Shown here piece by piece: positions 54,384 to 61,651 of a stretch of DNA of 64,000 nt. Location: contig NVWL01000047.1 of NCBI GenBank assembly GCA_002733645.1, forward strand, positions 47,645-111,644. Reading direction: 5' to 3'. Numbering within the stretch: position 1 is the first letter of the stretch; each line of letters begins with the position of its first letter. Origin of the DNA: Oceanobacter sp. GTDB taxonomy: Bacteria; Pseudomonadota; Gammaproteobacteria; Pseudomonadales; Oceanobacteraceae. The notes beneath the pieces were generated by a model. That model had not been told where the DNA came from, did no database searches, and saw nothing but the letters and a program-made list of their open reading frames with translations. The translations under genes were made by a program, and so were the position numbers.

Positions 54384-55300
54384 GCTGTTTTCTCCTTCAC
54401 TAGATCCACAAACAGTTCTTCAAGACGGTTCGACTTAGTTCGCATACTCCGCACTTCCACTCCCTTTTCCGTAAGCAGCGTAAAGATACGGTTAATGCTC
54501 TGCCCTTTATCTACAATGACTTCGATGGACTCATCTGAGGTGACTTTTATTTCAAAATCATCCAAAGAAAAGTCATCCGCAACCGGCGCACAAACATCAA
54601 ATACAAACGTTTCTGTTGAGAGCTGGCTCAAAAGCGAGCGCATGCTGGTACTTTTTATGATTTCGCCTTTATTTATGATGGCGATATTACGGCACAGTTG
54701 CTCGGCTTCCTCGAGGTAATGTGTCGTCAAAATAATCGTTGTACCTTGGCGGTTAAGGTCTTGCATGAAATCCCACATTGAGCGACGAAGTTCAATATCA
54801 ACGCCAGCGGTTGGCTCATCTAAAATTAATACTTTAGGGCCATGCACTAAGGCTCGGGCAATCATTAATCGACGCTTCATACCACCCGACAGCATTCGCG
54901 AAGGTGTGTCACGCTTATCCCACAAGTCGAGTGCCTTCAGGAGCTTCTCAGCACTTTCCTTCGCCTCAGCAGCACGCATACCAAAATAACCCGCTTGCGT
55001 GACGACAATATCAAAGACTTTTTCAAACTGATTAAAGTTGAACTCTTGTGGTACCACGCCCAACGAACGACGAGCGTCAAAAGTATCACCATTCACGTCG
55101 TGCCCCATGACCGATGCCTTACCAGAAGTCTTCTGAACCAGCCCGGAAACAATGCCAAGCACAGTAGACTTCCCAGCCCCATTTGGGCCAAGCAAAGCAA
55201 AGAAGTCGCCTTCCTTAACTTGAAGCGTGATACCCTTTAATGCTTCGAATCCGTTACCATACACCTTGGTGAGGTCTTCAATTATCAGAGCCGCAGCCAT
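54380..55300 (-). CDS. yadG: ABC transporter ATP-binding protein (YadG-like)
   Basis: A 306-residue ATPase with Walker A GPNGAGKST near 40, Q-loop VPQEFNFNQFE near 85, signature LSGGMKRR near 137, Walker B VLILDEPTAGVD near 155 and H-loop TTHYLEEAE. A C-terminal 80-residue extension of unknown role follows, as in YadG (308 residues). First gene of the yadG-yadH-queF run, 40 bp from the divergent PA2817-like gene. Confidence 0.92.
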   Translation of the reverse strand: MAAALIIEDLTKVYGNGFEALKGITLQVKEGDFFALLGPNGAGKSTVLGIVSGLVQKTSGKASVMGHDVNGDTFDARRSLGVVPQEFNFNQFEKVFDIVVTQAGYFGMRAAEAKESAEKLLKALDLWDKRDTPSRMLSGGMKRRLMIARALVHGPKVLILDEPTAGVDIELRRSMWDFMQDLNRQGTTIILTTHYLEEAEQLCRNIAIINKGEIIKSTSMRSLLSQLSTETFVFDVCAPVADDFSLDDFEIKVTSDESIEVIVDKGQSINRIFTLLTEKGVEVRSMRTKSNRLEELFVDLVKEKTA

Positions 55301-55340
55301 ATATCAGATACCTATTTATAAAGAAATATTGAGAGAATAA

Positions 55341-55718
55341 ATGAACAACCGACTGGCCTATCACCTGGAACTACTGCAAGAAACGTTACAGCGCCTTGAA
55401 AAAGCAGAAGAGCGCGAATCTAACGCTGTCGGAGAAGAGATTCTACAACAATTTCGCGATCTTATTGATCAGCTCACGGAACACAGGGATTCAGCGTACG
55501 ATACAGGACAAGACTTGTTCAATAAAATAGGCACCCATAATCCTCAAATCATGCCCGCCATTGATCGTGCCCTGTTCTGGTTCTTCGGTGGCAACTGCAT
55601 GCACTTTATGACCGATGAAGAGATCACGCGCTTTCAGCACCTAGATGAAATGTCTGCTGACGCAGAGGCTGAAGGCCGCGAGTACGACTACCGCTCCGCA
55701 GGGCGCAGCTTACACTGA
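55341..55718 (+). CDS. PA2817-like conserved hypothetical protein
   Basis: A 125-residue soluble helical protein. The first 50 residues are coiled-coil-like (LELLQETLQRLEKAEERESN), followed by ALFWFFGGNCMHFMTDEEI near 78-95 and an acidic tail. The pattern recalls the Pseudomonas PA2817 family, whose function is unknown; yadGH-like and queF genes are close to it there too. GAGAG precedes the ATG. Confidence 0.75.
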   Translation: MNNRLAYHLELLQETLQRLEKAEERESNAVGEEILQQFRDLIDQLTEHRDSAYDTGQDLFNKIGTHNPQIMPAIDRALFWFFGGNCMHFMTDEEITRFQHLDEMSADAEAEGREYDYRSAGRSLH

Positions 55719-55850
55719 AGCTCGTCACTGCGTGCAGCCCACTCACTCGTCACGACGATAGAACCAGCTCAGGCATGCGCTGGTTCTATGACTATGACAG
55801 CAACTAACGATTTATCACTGAACCTTTTTTGGAAAAACTCTCAGGCATAA

Positions 55851-55882
55851 AAAAAGCCGATTCATTTCTGAATCGACTTTTA
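55851..55882 (-). terminator. terminator of the tRNA-Gly/Glu cluster
   Basis: Stem with core cgattca / tgaatcg plus outer A-T pairs, TTTC loop, and a minus-strand T-run, 6 bp past the last tRNA-Gly. Confidence 0.82.
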
Positions 55883-55887
55883 AAATT

Positions 55888-55963
55888 TGGAGCGGGAAAG
55901 GAGACTCGAACTCCCGACCCCAACCTTGGCAAGGTTGTGCTCTACCAACTGAGCTATTCCCGC
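55888..55963 (-). tRNA. tRNA-Gly (GCC), copy 2
   Basis: A 76-nt cloverleaf with encoded CCA; acceptor arms GCGGGAA / TTCCCGC, anticodon loop TTGCCAA. Last in the four-tRNA transcript. Confidence 0.97.
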
Positions 55964-55981
55964 AATACTTCTAAAAAGAAG

Positions 55982-56057
55982 TGGTATCCCCAAGGGGATT
56001 CGAACCCCTGTTACCGCCGTGAAAGGGCGGTGTCCTAGGCCTCTAGACGATGGGGAC
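55982..56057 (-). tRNA. tRNA-Glu (UUC), copy 2
   Basis: A 76-nt cloverleaf with encoded CCA, anticodon TTC, same sequence as the copies at 56279 and 41386. Lies 18 bp before tRNA-Gly copy 2 in the transcript. Confidence 0.97.
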
Positions 56058-56187
56058 ACATCGTTAAAGCATGCGCATTATTAACCTTATCCCATTGATT
56101 TGCAAGAACTTTTTCAATAAAACTTGGTTAACGCCTAAGTGCAACACACCACTCCTTAATTACTGCATACCATGATCAATATGAATT

Positions 56188-56263
56188 TGGAGCGGGAAAG
56201 GAGACTCGAACTCCCGACCCCAACCTTGGCAAGGTTGTGCTCTACCAACTGAGCTATTCCCGC
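56188..56263 (-). tRNA. tRNA-Gly (GCC), copy 1
   Basis: Same 76-nt sequence as the copy at 55888, exactly 300 bp away. Anticodon GCC. Confidence 0.97.
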
Positions 56264-56278
56264 GATTCATACTTGATA

Positions 56279-56354
56279 TGGTATCCCCAAGGGGATTCGA
56301 ACCCCTGTTACCGCCGTGAAAGGGCGGTGTCCTAGGCCTCTAGACGATGGGGAC
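56279..56354 (-). tRNA. tRNA-Glu (UUC), copy 1
   Basis: A 76-nt cloverleaf with CCA and anticodon TTC. First tRNA of the cluster in transcript order Glu-Gly-Glu-Gly. Confidence 0.97.
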
Positions 56355-56519
56355 GTCTAATCAAGGAGCGCGCATTCTATTTTTAGAGACGCTATTCGTC
56401 AATAGCTTCCTAAGATTTTTTTTTGGCCTAAACTAAATCCAAGACACTAAGCGTCTTGCTCCGTCGTTATTTAGCAGTCAACGGGGAAACCGGCACCGCT
56501 AAAACAAAGGCTATAGCCT

Positions 56520-57269
56520 ATGAACAGTAACACCATGATTGCCTTAGCAATTATTACCGCCGCCATTGCCCTTGCCAGCGTTACTTTTAAGCGATGGATT
56601 GAACAACGTCGCATTGAGAGAATGCGCCAAGCCATTTTACATATTGACGGTATGAGCCGAGCAGCTAGTACGGGGGAAACTTTACGCCCTTGGATCTCTG
56701 CTGACGCCATCCGGTTACTGGCAGCAATCATTCAATACCACGGCCAGCATTTAGGAAAACTTCATCTGCAAGGCACACCTCGGAGCGACCGTGCAATGAA
56801 TCTTGCTGAAGAGTGGCAGCACTCTACTCCACCGGCAAATTTGGAACCCGTGCCCTCCAACCCCAGGCAAGCTAAGTCGCTAAGAAGCACCCTGATGAAT
56901 TATTTACAGCTAATCAACGACGCGCATCAAGCCCGCTTGGTTAGCACCGAAGCCGCAAAAGATCGTATACGTGAAGCCAAAGTATTCAACGCTCAAATTT
57001 GTGTCTCAACCTATCAAGCCCGTGCAAGAGTTGCACTAAAGCAAGAATCCCCAAATCAGGCGCTACATTTCATGAAACGAGCCGAAGCGACAATAAGAGA
57101 CCTAAAAGACTTGCCCGCAGATTTAACAAACGAATTGAATATACTGCAAGAAGGGATCAAGCAGCTTGAATCAGCAAGACAAGAGCAAGCTGGCACTTCA
57201 CGCCTTGCAGGAGAAGCTGACGAGTTAGTCGAAGCACAAGATGCATGGAAAAAGAAGAATTTTGATTGA
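56520..57269 (+). CDS. membrane-anchored helical hypothetical protein
   Basis: A 249-residue protein with one N-terminal transmembrane segment (residues 5-23, MIALAIITAAIALASVTF) followed by a basic stretch KRWIEQRRIERMRQ, so the remainder probably faces the cytoplasm. The rest is predicted helical with many Arg, Glu and Gln (STEAAKDRIREAKVFNAQI, QALHFMKRAEATIRDLKDL). No family was recognised. AAAGG lies a few bases before the ATG. It is alone on its strand between the tRNA cluster and gpx. Confidence 0.72.
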   Translation: MNSNTMIALAIITAAIALASVTFKRWIEQRRIERMRQAILHIDGMSRAASTGETLRPWISADAIRLLAAIIQYHGQHLGKLHLQGTPRSDRAMNLAEEWQHSTPPANLEPVPSNPRQAKSLRSTLMNYLQLINDAHQARLVSTEAAKDRIREAKVFNAQICVSTYQARARVALKQESPNQALHFMKRAEATIRDLKDLPADLTNELNILQEGIKQLESARQEQAGTSRLAGEADELVEAQDAWKKKNFD

Positions 57270-57339
57270 GCTATTCACAGCTATCTCAGCGTAAATAAAA
57301 TCAGCTGAGGATCACTGCGAATAGCCTATAGCTCAAAAC

Positions 57340-57819
57340 TTAAGCCAATGCTTTTTCTATATCAGCCTTCAGTGACTCAGGCTTAGACGTTGGTGCATAG
57401 CGTTCAACAACCTGCCCGTCACGATTAACCAAGAATTTCGTGAAGTTCCATTTAATCGCCTTGGTGCCCATCAACCCAGGAGCCGCCGCTTTGAGATCTT
57501 GATACAAAGGGGCAGAATCATCGCCGTTGACATCGATTTTACTGAACATCGGAAAGGTCACGCCATAATTCTTTTGGCAAAACGCACCGATATCAGCAGC
57601 ACTGCCCGGCTCTTGCTTACCAAACTGGTTACATGGAAAACCAAGAATCACCAAACCACGATCTTTATATTCTGCGTATAAAGATTCAAGGCCTTCGTAT
57701 TGGTATGTAAAGCCACAGTTACTGGCGGTATTAACAATCAACACCACACTGCCTTGATACTCACTAAGATCTTTTGGTTCGCCATTTAACATGGTCATTG
57801 TGCGGCTTAGAACAGTCAT
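57340..57819 (-). CDS. glutathione peroxidase family protein
   Basis: A 159-residue thiol peroxidase that reduces hydroperoxides, probably with thioredoxin or glutathione. The catalytic tetrad is visible: Cys in NTASNCGFT near 35, Gln in [13 protein letters not shown] near 70, and Trp and Asn in [10 protein letters not shown] near 125. The active site is encoded by a normal Cys codon, not Sec. The second Cys in FPCNQ may be the resolving one. Next to msrB, another oxidative repair gene, as in Pseudomonas. Confidence 0.93.
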   Translation of the reverse strand: MTVLSRTMTMLNGEPKDLSEYQGSVVLIVNTASNCGFTYQYEGLESLYAEYKDRGLVILGFPCNQFGKQEPGSAADIGAFCQKNYGVTFPMFSKIDVNGDDSAPLYQDLKAAAPGLMGTKAIKWNFTKFLVNRDGQVVERYAPTSKPESLKADIEKALA

Positions 57820-57911
57820 AACATCCTCAATTACAGCAATATAGGTGATGCATTACGGTATCGTTACCATAAAAAAATGCAAGCGCACCATTACGTCAAC
57901 GCTTCGTTCGT

Positions 57912-58316
57912 TTATTCGTCTGGTGCTTCTTCAGTAAAATTCAGCGATGCTGAATTGATGCAGTAACGCAACCCGGAAGGCGCTGGGCCATCGGTGAACA
58001 CATGCCCTAAATGAGCATCGCAATGCTTACACACCACTTCTGTCCTTACCATAAAATGGCTGGTATCCGAGCGCTCTTCGATATTGTTTTCCTCCATCGG
58101 AGCGGAAAAACTCGGCCAACCGCAGCCAGAATCAAATTTATCCTCCGACAAAAACAAGGGTTCATCACAACAAATACAGGAATAAGTCCCCTGCTTGGAT
58201 GTGTCATAGTACTGCCCAGTAAAAGGACGCTCCGTTCCGGCTTCTCGTGTCACCCGAAAAGACTCCGGAGAAAGCTCCTTGCGCCATTCATCTACGCTTT
58301 TATTCAATTTTTTCAT
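57912..58316 (-). CDS. msrB: methionine-R-sulfoxide reductase
   Basis: Repairs methionine-R-sulfoxide in proteins. The 134-residue protein has the zinc Cys pairs CICCDEP and [15 protein letters not shown] near 70, [21 protein letters not shown] near 108-128 with the catalytic Cys. A GTG start four codons upstream is possible, but ATG at 58316 lies 8 nt behind a GTGG site and gives the family length. Sits between gpx and the divergent alaA. Confidence 0.94.
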   Translation of the reverse strand: MKKLNKSVDEWRKELSPESFRVTREAGTERPFTGQYYDTSKQGTYSCICCDEPLFLSEDKFDSGCGWPSFSAPMEENNIEERSDTSHFMVRTEVVCKHCDAHLGHVFTDGPAPSGLRYCINSASLNFTEEAPDE

Positions 58317-58399
58317 TATGTTAACCACTTTCAGACAAGGTCAGGTCAGAGTATGATTGACCACTTTATTTTTAGTTATGAAACAGGCGGGCAAGTTCC

Positions 58400-59614
58400 A
58401 TGGAAATTCTTAAATCCAATAAACTGGCGAACGTATTTTACGATATTCGTGGACCAGTACTGGATGCCGCCAAGCGCATGGAAGAAGAAGGCCACCGAAT
58501 TCTCAAGTTGAACATTGGTAATCCTAAGCCTTTTGGTCTTGATGCGCCTGAAGAAATTATTCAGGACGTTATATACAACCTCCCTGACTCTGAAGGCTAC
58601 TGCGACTCCAAAGGCCTCTTCTCTGCTCGCAAAGCGATTATGCAGTATGCCCAGCAGAAGCGAATAGCGAATGTCACGATTGAAGATATTATTATCGGCA
58701 ATGGCGTCAGCGAATTGATCGTTATGTGCATGCAGGGGCTGCTCAATAATGGCGATGAGGTATTAGTCCCTGCGCCAGATTACCCTTTATGGACAGGTGC
58801 TGTCAGCCTTGCCGGTGGTAAAGCCGTGCATTACGTCTGCGATGAGCAAGCCGACTGGTTCCCAGACTTGGACGACATCCGCAACAAAATCACAGATCGA
58901 ACGCGTGCGATGGTGCTGATTAATCCAAATAATCCAACCGGTGCCGTGTACCCTGACGAAGTTATCAAGGGCATGCTGCAAATTGCTCGCGAGCACAACT
59001 TGATTGTATTTTCAGACGAAATTTACGACAAAATTTTGTTCGATGGCGTCACTCATACTTCAACAGCCTCTCTCGCTGATGATTTATTGATCATTACCTT
59101 TAACGGTTTATCTAAAAATTATCGCCTAGCCGGTTTCCGTTCAGGCTGGATGATAATTAGCGGCGCAAAGCACAAAGCCCGAGATTACATTCAAGGGTTG
59201 GAAATGCTCGCAACCATGCGCCTGTGTGCCAATGTTCCTTCGATGCACGCTATTCAAACCGCACTGGGGGGTTATCAGTCTATTAATGACCTAGTTAACG
59301 CTGATGGTCGTATTGTGCAACAACGTGATATTGCCTACGAAATGCTCAACGACATTCCGGGCATTAGCTGTGTTAAACCGAAAGGCGCTTTGTATTGCTT
59401 CCCAAAAGTCGACATTAAGCGTTTTAACATTCGCAACGACGAGCGCATGGTACTGGACCTGTTAGAGCAACAAAAAATACTGCTCGTTCACGGCACCGCC
59501 TTTAACTGGGCCTCACCGGATCACTTCCGCGTCGTATTTTTGCCGCGCCCAGAAGATTTGACCGCCGCAATGACGCGTATGCGACACTTCTTTGAAACCT
59601 ATCAACAGATATAA
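58400..59614 (+). CDS. alaA: alanine/pyruvate aminotransferase AlaA-like
   Basis: A 404-residue fold-type I PLP enzyme. The N-terminus LANVFYDIRGPVLDAAKRMEEEG is typical of AlaA (YfbQ, 405 residues). LNIGNPKPFG, the Asn-Pro-Asn-Pro block INPNNPTGAVYP near 175, DEIYDKI near 210, the PLP Lys in NGLSKNYRLAGFR near 240 and the late Arg in HFRVVFLP are all visible. It makes alanine from pyruvate and glutamate. It may be co-transcribed with the 130-residue protein 11 bp downstream. Confidence 0.93.
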   Translation: MEILKSNKLANVFYDIRGPVLDAAKRMEEEGHRILKLNIGNPKPFGLDAPEEIIQDVIYNLPDSEGYCDSKGLFSARKAIMQYAQQKRIANVTIEDIIIGNGVSELIVMCMQGLLNNGDEVLVPAPDYPLWTGAVSLAGGKAVHYVCDEQADWFPDLDDIRNKITDRTRAMVLINPNNPTGAVYPDEVIKGMLQIAREHNLIVFSDEIYDKILFDGVTHTSTASLADDLLIITFNGLSKNYRLAGFRSGWMIISGAKHKARDYIQGLEMLATMRLCANVPSMHAIQTALGGYQSINDLVNADGRIVQQRDIAYEMLNDIPGISCVKPKGALYCFPKVDIKRFNIRNDERMVLDLLEQQKILLVHGTAFNWASPDHFRVVFLPRPEDLTAAMTRMRHFFETYQQI

Positions 59615-59625
59615 CGGAATAGCAG

Positions 59626-60018
59626 ATGCTTGACGTTCATATCGACGATTTTTTCAGTGATACTGCAGTCATTCTTTTGAGTGGCTTGCAGAATTTTCCG
59701 GCCCCTCAAATTCTTTTTATCGAAGATATATGTGGGCCTGATGACACCGATGAATTCGGATTGCACTCCCCTCGCCATCTTGCAACCTTAGGTGCAATTC
59801 AATGGTTGCGAGATGAGGGCTATGTCCGCTTTGGGGTGATCGACCGACAAGAGTCAGTGGATGACTTTGTGTTAACCAGCAAGTCGTTTAGCCGATTAAT
59901 TAAAGTACTAAGAGACTCTGGCGAACCTGTTTTTCGAGAATTAACCGCAGCCAGAACGGAAGGCGACTCCATCCGCCTACGTCAGTTAATGACCGACTGC
60001 ATTATCAACGAGCTTTAA
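59626..60018 (+). CDS. hypothetical protein downstream of alaA
   Basis: A 130-residue soluble protein with no signal peptide. A first strand-rich part (TAVILLSGLQNFPAPQILFIEDIC) is followed by ATLGAIQWLRDEGYVRFGVIDRQESVDDFVLTSKSF shortened to its winged-helix-like features: a helix, a GY turn and a strand pair. That shape is compatible with a small DNA-binding or adaptor protein, but no family was recognised. It follows alaA by 11 bp and converges on pdxB with a 1-bp gap. Confidence 0.7.
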   Translation: MLDVHIDDFFSDTAVILLSGLQNFPAPQILFIEDICGPDDTDEFGLHSPRHLATLGAIQWLRDEGYVRFGVIDRQESVDDFVLTSKSFSRLIKVLRDSGEPVFRELTAARTEGDSIRLRQLMTDCIINEL

Positions 60019-60019
60019 T

Positions 60020-61162
60020 TTACTTCACTCGCACATCAAAACCAGCATTTTCCAGAGCCGCTTGAAGGTCGTGCGCGCGCGCAGGCACACCAACACGCAA
60101 GGTTGTGGTGTCACGGCGTAATGGGTATTCACGGCGCAATTGATCAAAGGTCGCTTTCAGGTCTTTACTATGGCGCACCGCTGAACGCATCACACCATCA
60201 TCCACACGAATCTCGTACGCAGCACGAATCGCCGTTCTCAATGCTTGATAATGCGGAGCCTGCTCACCAAAGTTAACCCGTTTAATGCCTGGTTCAGGTA
60301 AAAACTGTGCCAGTTTCCCTCGAATAGGCAATCCAAAAAATTCGCACGCGCCCTGATACACCAGCTCGGTGCCACGCATCTTGCCATCCAGCGAATACCC
60401 CGCAATATGCGGCGTACCCAAAGCACACCAGTCTAGGAGTTCGGTATTCAGCTCAGGTTCGTTCTCCCACACGTCCAAAATAGCGCAAAAATCATCGTGG
60501 GTTTTAAGGTGCTCAAGTAAAGCCTCGTTATCAATCACGGCCCCACGAGACGCATTGATCAAACACACGTCTGGCTTCATACGTTGTAATTCAGCCTCTC
60601 CTATAAGGTGCCACGTAGGATGCTCACCAGATTTTTCGATCGGGGTGTGCAATGTCACGACATCACAGCTAAGGACTTCATCGAGCGCTGATAGTATTCC
60701 AACGTCAGCTTCGCTTTTAAAAGGATCACACGCTTTCACGGTCAACCCCATTTGCTCCAGCCGTTGGCGAAGCTTTAAGCCAACGTTGCCAACACCGACG
60801 ATGCCAACGCTGAGGTCTTCAAAACCAATGCCTCGAGTATCAACCAACACACTTAACGCACTCATCACGTAATCAACAACGGCTTGGGCGTTACAACCCG
60901 GAGCGCTACAAAAGCCGATGCCACGTTTTTTTAGATAATCGAGGTCAATGTGATCTTTGCCGATTGTGGCAGTGCCCACAAATTTTACACGGCTGCCTTC
61001 AAGTAGTTCTGGCGTGACTTGAGTAACCGAGCGAACCAGCAGTAAATCGGCATCGCGAACGTCCTCGTTGGTCATTGTGCGTCCAGGAAGGCGTGTTATT
61101 TCGCCAAAGTCGCCAAAGAATTGGTCTATCAGAGGAATATTTTCATCGGCAACGATTTGCAC
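60020..61162 (-). CDS. pdxB: erythronate-4-phosphate dehydrogenase
   Basis: Second step of the DXP-dependent pyridoxal phosphate pathway, NAD-dependent. The 380-residue protein (E. coli 378) has the D-2-hydroxyacid dehydrogenase layout. The Rossmann motif VGIVGVGNVGLKLRQRL lies near 118-134. Catalytic Arg lies in NASRGAVID near 208, Glu in WENEPELN near 236 and His in TPHIAGYSLDG near 254. A PdxB-specific C-terminal dimerisation domain covers about 285-380. PLP is the cofactor of the nearby AlaA. The gene is single. Confidence 0.95.
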   Translation of the reverse strand: MQIVADENIPLIDQFFGDFGEITRLPGRTMTNEDVRDADLLLVRSVTQVTPELLEGSRVKFVGTATIGKDHIDLDYLKKRGIGFCSAPGCNAQAVVDYVMSALSVLVDTRGIGFEDLSVGIVGVGNVGLKLRQRLEQMGLTVKACDPFKSEADVGILSALDEVLSCDVVTLHTPIEKSGEHPTWHLIGEAELQRMKPDVCLINASRGAVIDNEALLEHLKTHDDFCAILDVWENEPELNTELLDWCALGTPHIAGYSLDGKMRGTELVYQGACEFFGLPIRGKLAQFLPEPGIKRVNFGEQAPHYQALRTAIRAAYEIRVDDGVMRSAVRHSKDLKATFDQLRREYPLRRDTTTLRVGVPARAHDLQAALENAGFDVRVK

Positions 61163-61232
61163 TGGGTAACACTCTATTCAATATGGAAACAGCATTGTGG
61201 CAATAGCTCACGTCAAAAACAATGATCACAAG

Positions 61233-61376
61233 CTAAGGCACCTCTGAATAATGCATCTTTATTCTACTCAAGTAATCGTTAACGAGACGCCCTACCCTCG
61301 ACGTTACTTCAACCATGTCGCGTTCGGCGATACCTAAGCGTTCCGCGTTGACAGGATTGAGCAATAACCGATCACG
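61233..61376 (-). pseudogene. remnant of a molybdopterin oxidoreductase C-terminus
   Basis: The open segment reads DRLLLNPVNAERLGIAERD and then MVEVTSRVGRL before a stop at 61233. That pattern is typical of the C-terminal molybdopterin-dinucleotide-binding domain of formate dehydrogenase or assimilatory nitrate reductase. An in-frame TGA sits just upstream (61377-61379). In another frame further upstream SIRLRLT continues the expected sequence, which points to a frameshift. Only about 50 residues survive, without start or cofactor motifs. It is decaying, and probably the end of a lost gene. Confidence 0.65.
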
Positions 61377-61465
61377 TCAGCCGCAGTCGAATGCTCTGAT
61401 AAACCGGAGAAATATTAGACCTGACACTCATAAGTTTTATGAATGATGCACATCAGGGTGACTAA

Positions 61466-61494
61466 TGAGCCTGACGCCATTATTCCTGTATACT
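61466..61494 (+). promoter_or_regulatory. candidate acnB promoter
   Basis: TATACT (61489-61494) fits a -10 box; TGAGCC, 17 bp upstream, is a poor -35. A transcript from here would have a leader of about 150 nt before acnB. No known riboswitch or regulator site was recognised in the leader. Confidence 0.35.
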
Positions 61495-61651
61495 CCATGC
61501 TAACTTAAAAAAGGTAGATCCCTGCATAGGCTGACCGCCTGTTCAGGAAACTATCTTCTTACTTAATGGTACTTAGTCAGAGCGAAACACAATTCCTCGT
61601 TGCTGACTAAAGTGCCGATACGTTACCACTGAGGCTTTGAGAGGGTCGCTA

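Noticed and set aside
55829..56038. Plus-strand open frame over tRNA-Gly and tRNA-Glu
   Set aside because: It is the complement of two tRNA genes and their terminator.
55888..56354. CRISPR-like or phage attachment repeat at the tRNA cluster
   Set aside because: The repeats are complete tRNA genes at a 300-bp period; no integrase, cas gene or spacer set is present.
57340..57819. Possible selenocysteine in glutathione peroxidase
   Set aside because: The active-site codon is a normal Cys codon and there is no in-frame TGA.
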